Shown: positions 8,872-16,784 of the stretch, one piece after another | How the letters are laid out: each line of letters opens with the position of its first letter | Numbering within the stretch: the stretch's first letter is position 1 | Assembly (NCBI GenBank): GCA_013287025.1 | Contig: JABDEN010000002.1 | Location: forward strand, 1 to 64,000 | Source of the DNA: Gammaproteobacteria bacterium | GTDB taxonomy: Bacteria; Pseudomonadota; Gammaproteobacteria; DSM-16500 | DNA length: 64,000 nt | Reading direction: 5' to 3' | Position numbers and translations under genes: made by a program | The notes under the pieces: generated by a model | What the model was told of the DNA's origin: nothing | Database searches by the model: none | Seen by the model: only the letters and a program-made list of their open reading frames with translations

Positions 8872-9907
8872 CGAACACACCTCGCGGTAGTTGCATCGTC
8901 ATGCAATGAATACTGCCGTACCATTGCACGACAGGAAGCGAAGGAATCGCAACAATTTCTCGATCGGGAAAACAATCAGAAATGGTGGCTAACGCTTCTT
9001 CATCTTTGGCATCATCATAAGTCGGCACAAGTACTGCATTATTCACAATTAAAAAATTCGCATAAGTCACTGGCAATCGTCTGCCATCGAAATCCGCATA
9101 ACGCGCCTTCGGCCACGGCAAAGGAATTAATCGATAAGGATTGCCTTCAAAATTTTTGAGGGCAGATAATTCCATTTCTAATTGTCGAAAACTTTCATAA
9201 TGCGAATCTTTTTCATCCGTACAACTAACATAACAAATCGTGTAAGGATCGGTGAAACGCGCAATCGTATCGATATGTCCATCGGTATCATCACCTTCGA
9301 GCGCACCATGTTTTAACCATAAAACACGTTCGACACCGAAAGCATCTTTCAACGTTTTTTCGATATCTGCTTTGGAAAGATCGGGATTTCGCTTTTTTGA
9401 TAACAAACAACTTTCGGTCGTTAACAACGTACCTTTGCCATCAACTTCAATACCGCCACCTTCAAGCGCCAAATCGATTTTTTGCAAAGCCGTTGTCGCA
9501 AAACCACCGCGTGCATGCAAGTTCGCGGTTAATACATTGTCATGTTCCGCCGGATATTTATATCCCCAGCCGGTAAAAGTGAAGTCCAATAAAATTGGTT
9601 TATCATCTTGAAATACCGTAATCGGACCGTGATCGCGTACCCAAATATCATTGGCACGCATTTGATGAATCATGACTTGCGATAAATCGACGCCGGCTTT
9701 TTTTAAGAGTTTTTGAATATGAAATTCATGCGCTTCATTCAAACAAGTAATAAAAACTTTTTGACGCAACGCAATTTCTTTTGTAGTTGTTAAAAACACT
9801 TCATCAATGTCGGACATGGTGTCGACCCAATAACTGTCCGGCTGTGGCCACGTTAACATGACCGCACTTTGATTTGCCCACTCGGGCGGCAAATAATTAG
9901 TCTTCAA
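8864..9907 (-). CDS. aguA: Agmatine deiminase
   Basis: A guanidino-group hydrolase converting agmatine to N-carbamoylputrescine. The protein of about 347 residues has the family's PPEWANQSAVMLTWPQPDSYW N-terminal pattern, the substrate site GGGIEVDGKGTLLTTESCLL, the GDDTDGHID segment with catalytic His, and the nucleophile Cys near the end (SIHCMTMQLPRG, about C335). The likely start is TTG at 9907, inside the end of speA: AGGGG lies nine bases upstream and homologous proteins start near this point. It overlaps speA and aguB, so the three are translationally coupled. Confidence 0.96.
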   Translation of the reverse strand: MKTNYLPPEWANQSAVMLTWPQPDSYWVDTMSDIDEVFLTTTKEIALRQKVFITCLNEAHEFHIQKLLKKAGVDLSQVMIHQMRANDIWVRDHGPITVFQDDKPILLDFTFTGWGYKYPAEHDNVLTANLHARGGFATTALQKIDLALEGGGIEVDGKGTLLTTESCLLSKKRNPDLSKADIEKTLKDAFGVERVLWLKHGALEGDDTDGHIDTIARFTDPYTICYVSCTDEKDSHYESFRQLEMELSALKNFEGNPYRLIPLPWPKARYADFDGRRLPVTYANFLIVNNAVLVPTYDDAKDEEALATISDCFPDREIVAIPSLPVVQWYGSIHCMTMQLPRGVFDE

Positions 9908-11789
9908 AGTAAGTATACCCCTGCAAACCACGTGTCAAATCACTTAAATATTCTTCACGATCAGAATAGCTAAGGTCGGATTTTTTTTCTAATTGTTCGC
10001 GATAAGAGCGAATCAAATGACTACGATTAAAGTTCACATTGCCTAACGCAGATTCGACAGTGTCACCTTCTAATGCTTGCGTTAATTTGTAACCGCCATC
10101 ATCGTTCAGTTCGACATGTACTGAATGCGTATCGCCAAATAAATTATGTAAGTCGCCTAAAATTTCTTGATAAGCGCCCACCATAAAAATGCCCAATAAA
10201 TACGGCTCATCAGGATTATGTGGTAACAATGACAACGTGCTATCTAATCCATAATTATTGACATAAAGATCAATGCGGCCATCGGAATCACAAGTAATAT
10301 CATGCAAAATGCCTCTTTTTGTTGGTATTTCATTTAAGCCAGCAAGCGGCATAATTGGGAAAACTTGGTCGATCGCCCACGCATCCGGTAACGATTGAAA
10401 TAAAGAAAAATTACAGAAAAATTTATCGGCGAGTTTTTCATTTAATTCATCAATCAATTCGCGATGCGCACGTACGGAAGGTTTTAAGAAGTCACGCACT
10501 TTTTCGCAGGTCGCATAATAAATTTGTTCCGCATAAGCGCGTTTTTGCAAATCCATCAAACCGTGGGTAAACATCGTCTGCACTTCTGAATTCCAGTGAC
10601 AAACATCGTGATAAGTTTCGAGTGCATTATTTTCGGAAAGATTGACGTAACCATCCCACAAATTTTTAATGATTGCGACATCATTATCGGCTGGTGGATT
10701 AAAGTCAGTTAAATCACAAGGTGCTTCCGTCGCAATGACATTCGTAATTAACATCGCATGATGCGCGGTTAATGCGCGTCCCGATTCCGTAATAATTTCA
10801 GGATGGGGAAGATGATGTTGTTGGCAAGTTTCGGCAAGGATATAAACGATATTATTCGCGTATTCTTGCACGCTATAATTCATTGAGCTCACACTGCGGG
10901 AGCGCGTACCTTCATAATCCACACCCAGTCCACCACCGACATCGACGATGCTAATCGGCGCACCCAATGAATTTAATGCAGAAAAATAGCGCGCGCATTC
11001 TCGCATACCGCGTTGAATATCGGCAATATTCGCAATTTGCGAGCCTAAATTAAAATGCATCGCTTTCAAAAGATGAAGCAGATTTTTTTCACGTAATTTT
11101 TCGACAACACGCAATACTTGTGGCGCTGAAAAACCAAATTTGGCTTTTTCTCCACTCGTATTTGCCCATTTGCCATTTCCAATGGAGGCAAGACGGATAC
11201 GGATACCGATACAGGGTTCTACTTTTAATTTTTCTGCTTCTTCTAACACTAATGCGAGTTCAGAAAATTTTTCGAGAATAATACAAACACGATGACCTAA
11301 CCGCTGGCCAATCAAAGCAAGACGAATATATTCACGGTCTTTGTAGCCATTACAAACGATGACGGATTCAGGCTGTGCTGAAAGCGCAAGCGTTGCTAAT
11401 AACTCAGGTTTGCTACCAGTTTCGAGTCCGACTCTAGTATTCGCGTTATCAAGAATAGCCTCGACCACACGACGTTGTTGGTTGACTTTAATCGGATAAA
11501 CGCAAGTAAATGCGCCGCGATAATCGTTTTCTTTAATTGCACGTAAGAAAGCATCATTCACGGTTTGAATACGTTTTTGCAAAATATCCGTAAAACGCAC
11601 CAATACAGGAAATGATAAACCGGATTCTTTAATTTTTTCCGCTAATTCATAAAGGTCAATACTCGCATGCGAGCCCGGACCTTTTGGGTGGGCCTGCATA
11701 CGACCATTTTCGGAAATATTAAAAAAACCATCACTCCATTGCTGAACTAAATAAGCATCGCGCGCGTGTTGCGCAGACCATTCTGCCAT
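9897..11789 (-). CDS. speA: Biosynthetic arginine decarboxylase (PLP-dependent)
   Basis: At 630 residues this matches SpeA, which decarboxylates arginine to agmatine. The PLP lysine is K101 in the YPIKVNQQRRVVE motif; further landmarks are GLETGSKPELLA, HFNLGSQIANI, VDVGGGLGVDYEG and ITESGRALTAHHA, the segments that form the PLP phosphate and substrate sites in fold-III decarboxylases. It is the second gene of a minus-strand block leading to putrescine through agmatine, with aguA and aguB downstream. An upstream gap of about 190 bases contains a palindromic repeat. Confidence 0.97.
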   Translation of the reverse strand: MAEWSAQHARDAYLVQQWSDGFFNISENGRMQAHPKGPGSHASIDLYELAEKIKESGLSFPVLVRFTDILQKRIQTVNDAFLRAIKENDYRGAFTCVYPIKVNQQRRVVEAILDNANTRVGLETGSKPELLATLALSAQPESVIVCNGYKDREYIRLALIGQRLGHRVCIILEKFSELALVLEEAEKLKVEPCIGIRIRLASIGNGKWANTSGEKAKFGFSAPQVLRVVEKLREKNLLHLLKAMHFNLGSQIANIADIQRGMRECARYFSALNSLGAPISIVDVGGGLGVDYEGTRSRSVSSMNYSVQEYANNIVYILAETCQQHHLPHPEIITESGRALTAHHAMLITNVIATEAPCDLTDFNPPADNDVAIIKNLWDGYVNLSENNALETYHDVCHWNSEVQTMFTHGLMDLQKRAYAEQIYYATCEKVRDFLKPSVRAHRELIDELNEKLADKFFCNFSLFQSLPDAWAIDQVFPIMPLAGLNEIPTKRGILHDITCDSDGRIDLYVNNYGLDSTLSLLPHNPDEPYLLGIFMVGAYQEILGDLHNLFGDTHSVHVELNDDGGYKLTQALEGDTVESALGNVNFNRSHLIRSYREQLEKKSDLSYSDREEYLSDLTRGLQGYTYFED

Positions 11790-11870
11790 TTCGTTGTAGC
11801 CCTCACCAAAAAACAGTTAATGAATATTATCTTGCTCGCGCAGGAAAAAAACCCTTGTCAACTACACAAC

Positions 11871-11952
11871 CGTCGTCCCGCGGCAAGTCCTAAGGGATCC
11901 AGAGTGGCATCGCAGACTGTCTGGATCCCTTAGGACTTGCCGCGGGACGACG
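11871..11952. repeat. Palindromic repeat, family A, arm variant
   Basis: Arms of 32 bases beginning CGTCGTCCCGCGGCAAGTCC pair perfectly, but differ from the standard sequence (CTTGTCCGCG replaced by CAAGTCCTAAG) in both arms together. It lies between speA and the deoxyhypusine-synthase-like gene. Confidence 0.95.
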
Positions 11953-11979
11953 AGTTTTTTGATAACCTGACGACGCTTT

Positions 11980-13041
11980 TTACCCCGCCGACGTTTCTTC
12001 ATTCGCATGCGTCGCGATTTCAGAAAATAAACGGTTATATGCGCGTGCTTTGCGTTTACGCCAGTTACCTTTGTGGTAAGCGTAGCCAGCAATAAGCGGC
12101 AGCGCGATAGTCGCCTCGGAGAATACCATCTGTTCGTGCACGACAGATACTTTCCCCCAAGAACATGCTTCTCGCAATGTTGAGCCAGAAAGCGCACCGT
12201 CACGTTCATCCGCGACAGTAACTTGCACCGCATATTTATGTAATGGGACTTCGCTGCCTAAAAGTTCGGCCGCGACAACGACATCTTGCGCGAAATTCTT
12301 AGGAACACCGCCACCAATCATCAACAAGCCAGTATCATTGGCTTTGATTTTGAGTTGGGTTAATTCGCGAAAATCTTTGACGGAATCAATGCTCACATGC
12401 TTATTAGGATTTTCTACTTGATGCATCACCAAACCAAATCCTGCACTGCAATCACTGAATGCAGGTACGAAAATGGGAATGCCTTTTTGGTAGGCGTGTA
12501 ACACGATGGAATCTTTATTTTTGCCATATTTTTCGAGATAACGACCCATTTCGATAATAAATTCACGGGAAGAATATGCTCTTTTTGGCAACTTATTCGC
12601 AATTTCTGCGATGACATTATCACAAACTCTTAAGTCATCTTCGTCAATCAACGTATCATAAATACGGTCGATTGCGAGCGCTTGTAATTCGGTGTCATCC
12701 AACAGTGGCGAACCTTGATAATGTTTGAAACCCAATCCTTCAAAAAAATCTTGGTCAACAATATTTGCGCCAGTTGAAACAATCGCATCCACCATATTAT
12801 TGTCTAACAAATCTAAAATAACTTTTTTTAAGCCTGCGCTGACAAGCGATCCTGCCAAACAAAGAATAATACTGCAATTTTCATCACTGACCATTTGATC
12901 GTAAATTTTGGCTGCACGGGAAAGATTTCTGCTTTGAAAAGCCATGCCGTCCATCGCATCAACCAACGATGCAAAATTAAGCTGGGTAATATCGAGATGA
13001 CGTACTTCGGTCGACAATAATTGGTCTTTACTTTGTTTCAT
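11980..13041 (-). CDS. Deoxyhypusine-synthase-like enzyme (possible homospermidine-forming)
   Basis: A 353-residue homologue of eukaryotic and archaeal deoxyhypusine synthase. The catalytic lysine motif is intact (EACSWGKVS, K about 297, equivalent to human K329 in SWGKI), and NAD-binding regions such as VSTGANIVDQDFFEG and LLMIGGGVPKNFAQDVV are recognisable. Bacteria lack eIF5A, so the enzyme cannot make hypusine; related bacterial proteins transfer an aminobutyl group to a polyamine. It lies upstream of speA-aguA-aguB, so a product such as homospermidine made from putrescine is a reasonable inference. I chose the ATG at 13041 with GGGAG ten bases upstream; a TTG eleven codons earlier is less likely. 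Confidence 0.88.
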   Translation of the reverse strand: MKQSKDQLLSTEVRHLDITQLNFASLVDAMDGMAFQSRNLSRAAKIYDQMVSDENCSIILCLAGSLVSAGLKKVILDLLDNNMVDAIVSTGANIVDQDFFEGLGFKHYQGSPLLDDTELQALAIDRIYDTLIDEDDLRVCDNVIAEIANKLPKRAYSSREFIIEMGRYLEKYGKNKDSIVLHAYQKGIPIFVPAFSDCSAGFGLVMHQVENPNKHVSIDSVKDFRELTQLKIKANDTGLLMIGGGVPKNFAQDVVVAAELLGSEVPLHKYAVQVTVADERDGALSGSTLREACSWGKVSVVHEQMVFSEATIALPLIAGYAYHKGNWRKRKARAYNRLFSEIATHANEETSAG

Positions 13042-13155
13042 ATTAGCGGCACTCCCAAACTTGGCATTCTTCAATGCCCGTTAAAAAAACCAACTCGTGT
13101 TGCCACGATTTACAAGGTGCAATAATGTACTCGAAAATGAGTTTTTTTGCTACAA

Positions 13156-14787
13156 TTATTTTAACTCCGGATCCCGCGCTGTCATGGGATATCGACGGTC
13201 GCGGCCGAAGGCTTTGTGGTTGATACGAACACCGGGCGCGCCTTGACGTCTTTTGTATTCATTTTTCAGAACGGCACGCACAACAAATTTCACCGTATCT
13301 TCGGGAAATCCTTCTGCGATAATCGCTTTGATACTTTTTTCTTTCTCAATATAGAGCGCTAAAATCGGATCGAGAATGTCATAAGGCGGTAAGCTATCCT
13401 CGTCTTTTTGATCGTGTCGAAGCTCAGCACTCGGCGCTCTCTCGATGATACGTGCAGGAATAATTGGGGAAATTTGATTGCGATATTCAGCCAGACGATA
13501 GACCAATGTTTTTGGAATGTCCCTTAGCACGTTAAAACCACCGACCATGTCGCCATACAAAGTGCCATATCCCATCGCGAGTTCGCTGCGATTGCTGGTA
13601 CTCAAAACGAGGCTTGTCTTTAGGTTGGATAACGCCATCAGAATCGTGCCGCGACAGCGCGCCTGTAAATTTTCTTCGGTAATATCCGGTTTTTTATCCC
13701 CGAAAACAGGGGCAAGTGATTCAAGAAATGCATTATAGCTCGGTTCAATCGAAATAATTTCTTGTTCTACACCGAGGTTTTTAATCAGCGCTAATCCATC
13801 TTCCATGCTCATATCTGACGTGTAACGAGACGGTAACATGACTGCCGTCACGTTTTCTTTTGATAACGCATCGACCGCAATCGCTAACACCAATGCAGAA
13901 TCAATCCCGCCAGACACACCGAGTAAAACGTGGCGAAAACCATTTTTCTGCACATAATCACGAAGTCCAAGCATGAGACACTGATAAATTTTTTCATCTG
14001 TTGGAATCTCTTCCCATGTAGTCACATCCGAAATCGACACTTTGCCATTTTCAAAAATACAGTCAAAAGCTCTCACTTCTTCTTTAAAAAAGGCGAGATG
14101 CTGGCACAACTCTCCTTTTTCATTAAAGACCAGCGAACCGCCATCAAACACCAATTCGTCTTGACCACCGACTGTATTAAGATAAATAAAAGGGATATGT
14201 GCATTTGCAGAATATTTCTGAATTAGTTGTTGACGTCTTGCATCCTTATCAACTTCAAAGGGAGAGGCATTGATGGAAAGTAAAATTTTGGCGCCTTTCT
14301 GAATGGTGGCTTCCACTGCATCTTCATGCCAAATATCTTCACAAATGAGTAATCCTACCGGTACATCTTTGATGTTGACCACACACGATTGCGTACCTCT
14401 ATCAAAATAACGTTCTTCATCAAACACACCGTAATTCGGCAGTTTTTGCTTTGCGTAGGTTGCAACAATCTCGCCATTATAAATTAAGGCACAGGTATTA
14501 AATAATTGTGTTCCCCTTTTTTGAGGGGTACCGACTAGGAGGTAAATATCCTTTACTTCTTTTTTTAATGTATTCATCGCATCTTCGATTTTTTCTAAAA
14601 ATGCTTCACGGAATAAAAAATCTTCTGGCGGATAACCTGTGATGCTTAATTCCGGGAAAATAACTAGATCCGCTTTTAACTCGTCTCGTGCTTTAATGCT
14701 GCTTTGAATAATTTTTTGGATATTGCCGTCAATATCTCCGACTAATAAATCAAGTTGTGCGAGGGCAATACGAAGTTTTGCAGTCAT
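13156..14787 (-). CDS. nadE: Glutamine-dependent NAD+ synthetase
   Basis: A 543-residue two-domain enzyme. The N-terminal nitrilase-type glutaminase domain (residues 1-260) has the triad E46 (FPELSITGYP), K115 (KQKLPNYGVFDE) and C149 (LLICEDIWHE). The C-terminal synthetase domain has the PP-loop ATP site LGVSGGIDSALV (about 289-300) and STSNRSELAMGYGTLYGDM. It amidates nicotinic acid adenine dinucleotide to NAD with ammonia channelled from glutamine. It is the most upstream gene of the minus-strand block and may be monocistronic, since 114 bases separate it from the next gene. Confidence 0.97.
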   Translation of the reverse strand: MTAKLRIALAQLDLLVGDIDGNIQKIIQSSIKARDELKADLVIFPELSITGYPPEDFLFREAFLEKIEDAMNTLKKEVKDIYLLVGTPQKRGTQLFNTCALIYNGEIVATYAKQKLPNYGVFDEERYFDRGTQSCVVNIKDVPVGLLICEDIWHEDAVEATIQKGAKILLSINASPFEVDKDARRQQLIQKYSANAHIPFIYLNTVGGQDELVFDGGSLVFNEKGELCQHLAFFKEEVRAFDCIFENGKVSISDVTTWEEIPTDEKIYQCLMLGLRDYVQKNGFRHVLLGVSGGIDSALVLAIAVDALSKENVTAVMLPSRYTSDMSMEDGLALIKNLGVEQEIISIEPSYNAFLESLAPVFGDKKPDITEENLQARCRGTILMALSNLKTSLVLSTSNRSELAMGYGTLYGDMVGGFNVLRDIPKTLVYRLAEYRNQISPIIPARIIERAPSAELRHDQKDEDSLPPYDILDPILALYIEKEKSIKAIIAEGFPEDTVKFVVRAVLKNEYKRRQGAPGVRINHKAFGRDRRYPMTARDPELK

Positions 14788-14851
14788 GATTCTATCTCAC
14801 TTATGTCGATCGATGGTATTATGTTGGTGTTGCGAAAATACTTAAAAATTT

Positions 14852-14914
14852 CTGTCATTCCCGCGTAGGCGGGAATCTATTTGTAATGGATTCCCGCCTA
14901 CGCGGGAATGACAG
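14852..14914. repeat. Inverted repeat, family B (TGTCATTCCCGC)
   Basis: Arms CTGTCATTCCCGCGTAGGCG and its reverse complement around a short loop, total 63 bases. Other copies lie at 21920 and 50355. It sits between the divergent nadE and glycosyltransferase genes. Confidence 0.93.
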
Positions 14915-14974
14915 AACTACATTAATTCGCGAAACCAACTATTATAATCTTCCGATATATTATAGGTAAAACAA

Positions 14975-16516
14975 ATGATTTCAATTATTTTATATGGGCG
15001 TAATGATCAACATGGTTATCAATATCATAAACGCTTAGTATTAAGCTTAAATAATATGGCTGAATTACTTTCCGAAAGCCACGATGAAATCATTTTCGTC
15101 GACTATAATACACCGAATGATTTACCTACACTTATCGAGTCCGTTCAAGATATTCTGACCGAAAAAGCAAAATTATTCATTAAAATATTACGTGTGCGAC
15201 CCATCGTGCATGAACAAAATCGGCATCAAACTTCAAGAAAAATGCTTGAATCGCTCGCTCGAAATATTGGGATTCGCAGATCTAATCCATTGAATCAATG
15301 GGTTTTATCAACCAATTCTGACATGATATTTATCCCCAGAGATTCAGAAAATTTAACCGATATCGTGTCCCACCTCGAGAAAGGTTTTTATACCCTGCCG
15401 CGTTTTGAGTTACCGGAATATTTTTGGGATATATCACTCGATCGATTGCATCCAGAGAAAAACATTGATTTTCTGCGCGCGCACAGTGAAAAGTTACACC
15501 TTCACATGACGGTTCACGACAAACCCTTCGTTGGATACGAAAATGTAGGGGATTTTCAACTCATGTCCCGTGATGATATTTTTCATATCGGTGGCTTTAA
15601 TGAAAATATGCAATTAGGCTGGAACATCGATGCGAATTTGAGTAAACGCATGTTTTGTTTGCACCAGCAAATAAAAAATTTATCTCATCAACTTTTCGGA
15701 TTCCATTGCAATCATATTCGCGACACGAACAATGATATGCACGGAAAATTTCATTTGGAAAATGATTGGAAAACATTTGTGACGGAGGTAGAGTCACCTT
15801 TTGTGACACCCGAAAAAAATTGGGGACTCAAAGATCAAAAAATTGAAGAAGTGATGTTGTCTCAAAATAAATATGTAGAAGTCTTATCAAATCTCCAACA
15901 AAAAACACCTGCGAACGCTTATGAAAAAAAACTCGACCCCAATTATTTTAATCTTTCCACCTATGAAACTTTTCATACTTTCCCTTATCTTGCAGATCAT
16001 TTTGCAGTCCTACCTGAAAATACCCGCATCGCTTATTTCGGTTACAACGACACTTTAACAACATTACTATCAGATTTTTTAAAAACGATGTATGGCACCA
16101 CGCTTTTGATCAACGAAACAGTGGATGCAGATATTTATATTTTTGATTTTGGTTTTGATACGAAAGATGAACGTGCTCTTACATTACGAAAAAATTTGCA
16201 AAAAAAAATCATGCATCAATTTCTCTCGATTACCCTGTCTCAAAAAAAATCTCGAAAACAAAATAAACTTATCGGCATTCATACCGCATACACTTATTTT
16301 CGATATCTTTTCAAAATGAAAGTTCGAATGAATGAAGCGGGGTATAATTCTAATATTTGTTATGGCGTGGCAGAGCTTACTACCCCACCTTTAAAATTTT
16401 CCCAAATAAAAACATGGTTACAATATTGTTGTGTCAGATATTTATTTGACTTCAGCGATTCTATACGTGCAATGGTGTTACGAAGTAAATTCGCGCAGTA
16501 TCTTCTTAAAATGTAA
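14975..16516 (+). CDS. Glycosyltransferase-like protein (family 2 type)
   Basis: A 513-residue protein whose first half resembles family 2 glycosyltransferases: an N-terminal IILYGRNDQHG beta strand and loop, VDYNTPND, the LARNIGIRRS helix, and STNSDMIF in the position of the nucleotide-sugar/metal motif, followed by a GWNIDANLSKR acceptor-side segment. The first half matches the protein at 22044, a paralogue with the same RND-HG start and the N-I-G-I-RR pattern. The last 200 residues are less conserved and end in a basic stretch. It probably modifies a surface polysaccharide or lipopolysaccharide; donor and acceptor are unknown. A TATAAT box at about 14943 may serve it. Confidence 0.7.
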   Translation: MISIILYGRNDQHGYQYHKRLVLSLNNMAELLSESHDEIIFVDYNTPNDLPTLIESVQDILTEKAKLFIKILRVRPIVHEQNRHQTSRKMLESLARNIGIRRSNPLNQWVLSTNSDMIFIPRDSENLTDIVSHLEKGFYTLPRFELPEYFWDISLDRLHPEKNIDFLRAHSEKLHLHMTVHDKPFVGYENVGDFQLMSRDDIFHIGGFNENMQLGWNIDANLSKRMFCLHQQIKNLSHQLFGFHCNHIRDTNNDMHGKFHLENDWKTFVTEVESPFVTPEKNWGLKDQKIEEVMLSQNKYVEVLSNLQQKTPANAYEKKLDPNYFNLSTYETFHTFPYLADHFAVLPENTRIAYFGYNDTLTTLLSDFLKTMYGTTLLINETVDADIYIFDFGFDTKDERALTLRKNLQKKIMHQFLSITLSQKKSRKQNKLIGIHTAYTYFRYLFKMKVRMNEAGYNSNICYGVAELTTPPLKFSQIKTWLQYCCVRYLFDFSDSIRAMVLRSKFAQYLLKM

Positions 16517-16532
16517 GAGTTGTATAGAACTC

Positions 16533-16613
16533 CGTCGTCCCGCGACTTGTTCGCGGGATCCAGTGACAGCACCTAAGCCATCCTGGATCCCGCGGACGAG
16601 CCGCGGGACGACG
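16533..16613. repeat. Palindromic repeat, family A, mismatched arms
   Basis: Left arm has CGCGACTTGTTCGCGGG (variant form, as at 47862) while the right arm is close to the standard form, giving three mismatches. It follows the glycosyltransferase stop and could act as a hairpin at the end of that transcript. Confidence 0.93.
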
Positions 16614-16633
16614 TAAAATCCTATACTACAATT

Positions 16634-16649
16634 CTTAAGAAACTCTTAA
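16634..16649 (+). promoter_or_regulatory. Possible PmrA-type response element
   Basis: Two CTTAA half-sites separated by six bases (16634-16638 and 16645-16649), the spacing of the PmrA box described upstream of dot/icm and effector genes in Legionella and Coxiella. A TATATT -10-like element begins at 16662. The inner T of the consensus spacer is not present, so this is a partial match in AT-rich DNA and could be chance. Confidence 0.35.
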
Positions 16650-16724
16650 AAAGAAAAAATATATATTCCTTTATTATTTTTTTTTATTTGGGAGAATTGT
16701 GTCGTTGCGAAATAACTTTTTAGA

Positions 16725-16750
16725 CTGTCATGGAACATGACAGATTTTTT
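16725..16750 (+). terminator. Hairpin followed by T run, upstream of the vault-like gene
   Basis: Stem CTGTCATG / CATGACAG with a three-base loop, followed by ATTTTTT, 35 bases before the start at 16785. It looks like an intrinsic terminator or attenuator, or a shortened copy of the family C repeat (TGTCATG core). If transcription starts near 16670, it would lie in the leader of the downstream gene. Confidence 0.45.
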
Positions 16751-16784
16751 GTAGATTCAAAAAAATAATTATGGAGATTGTCGC

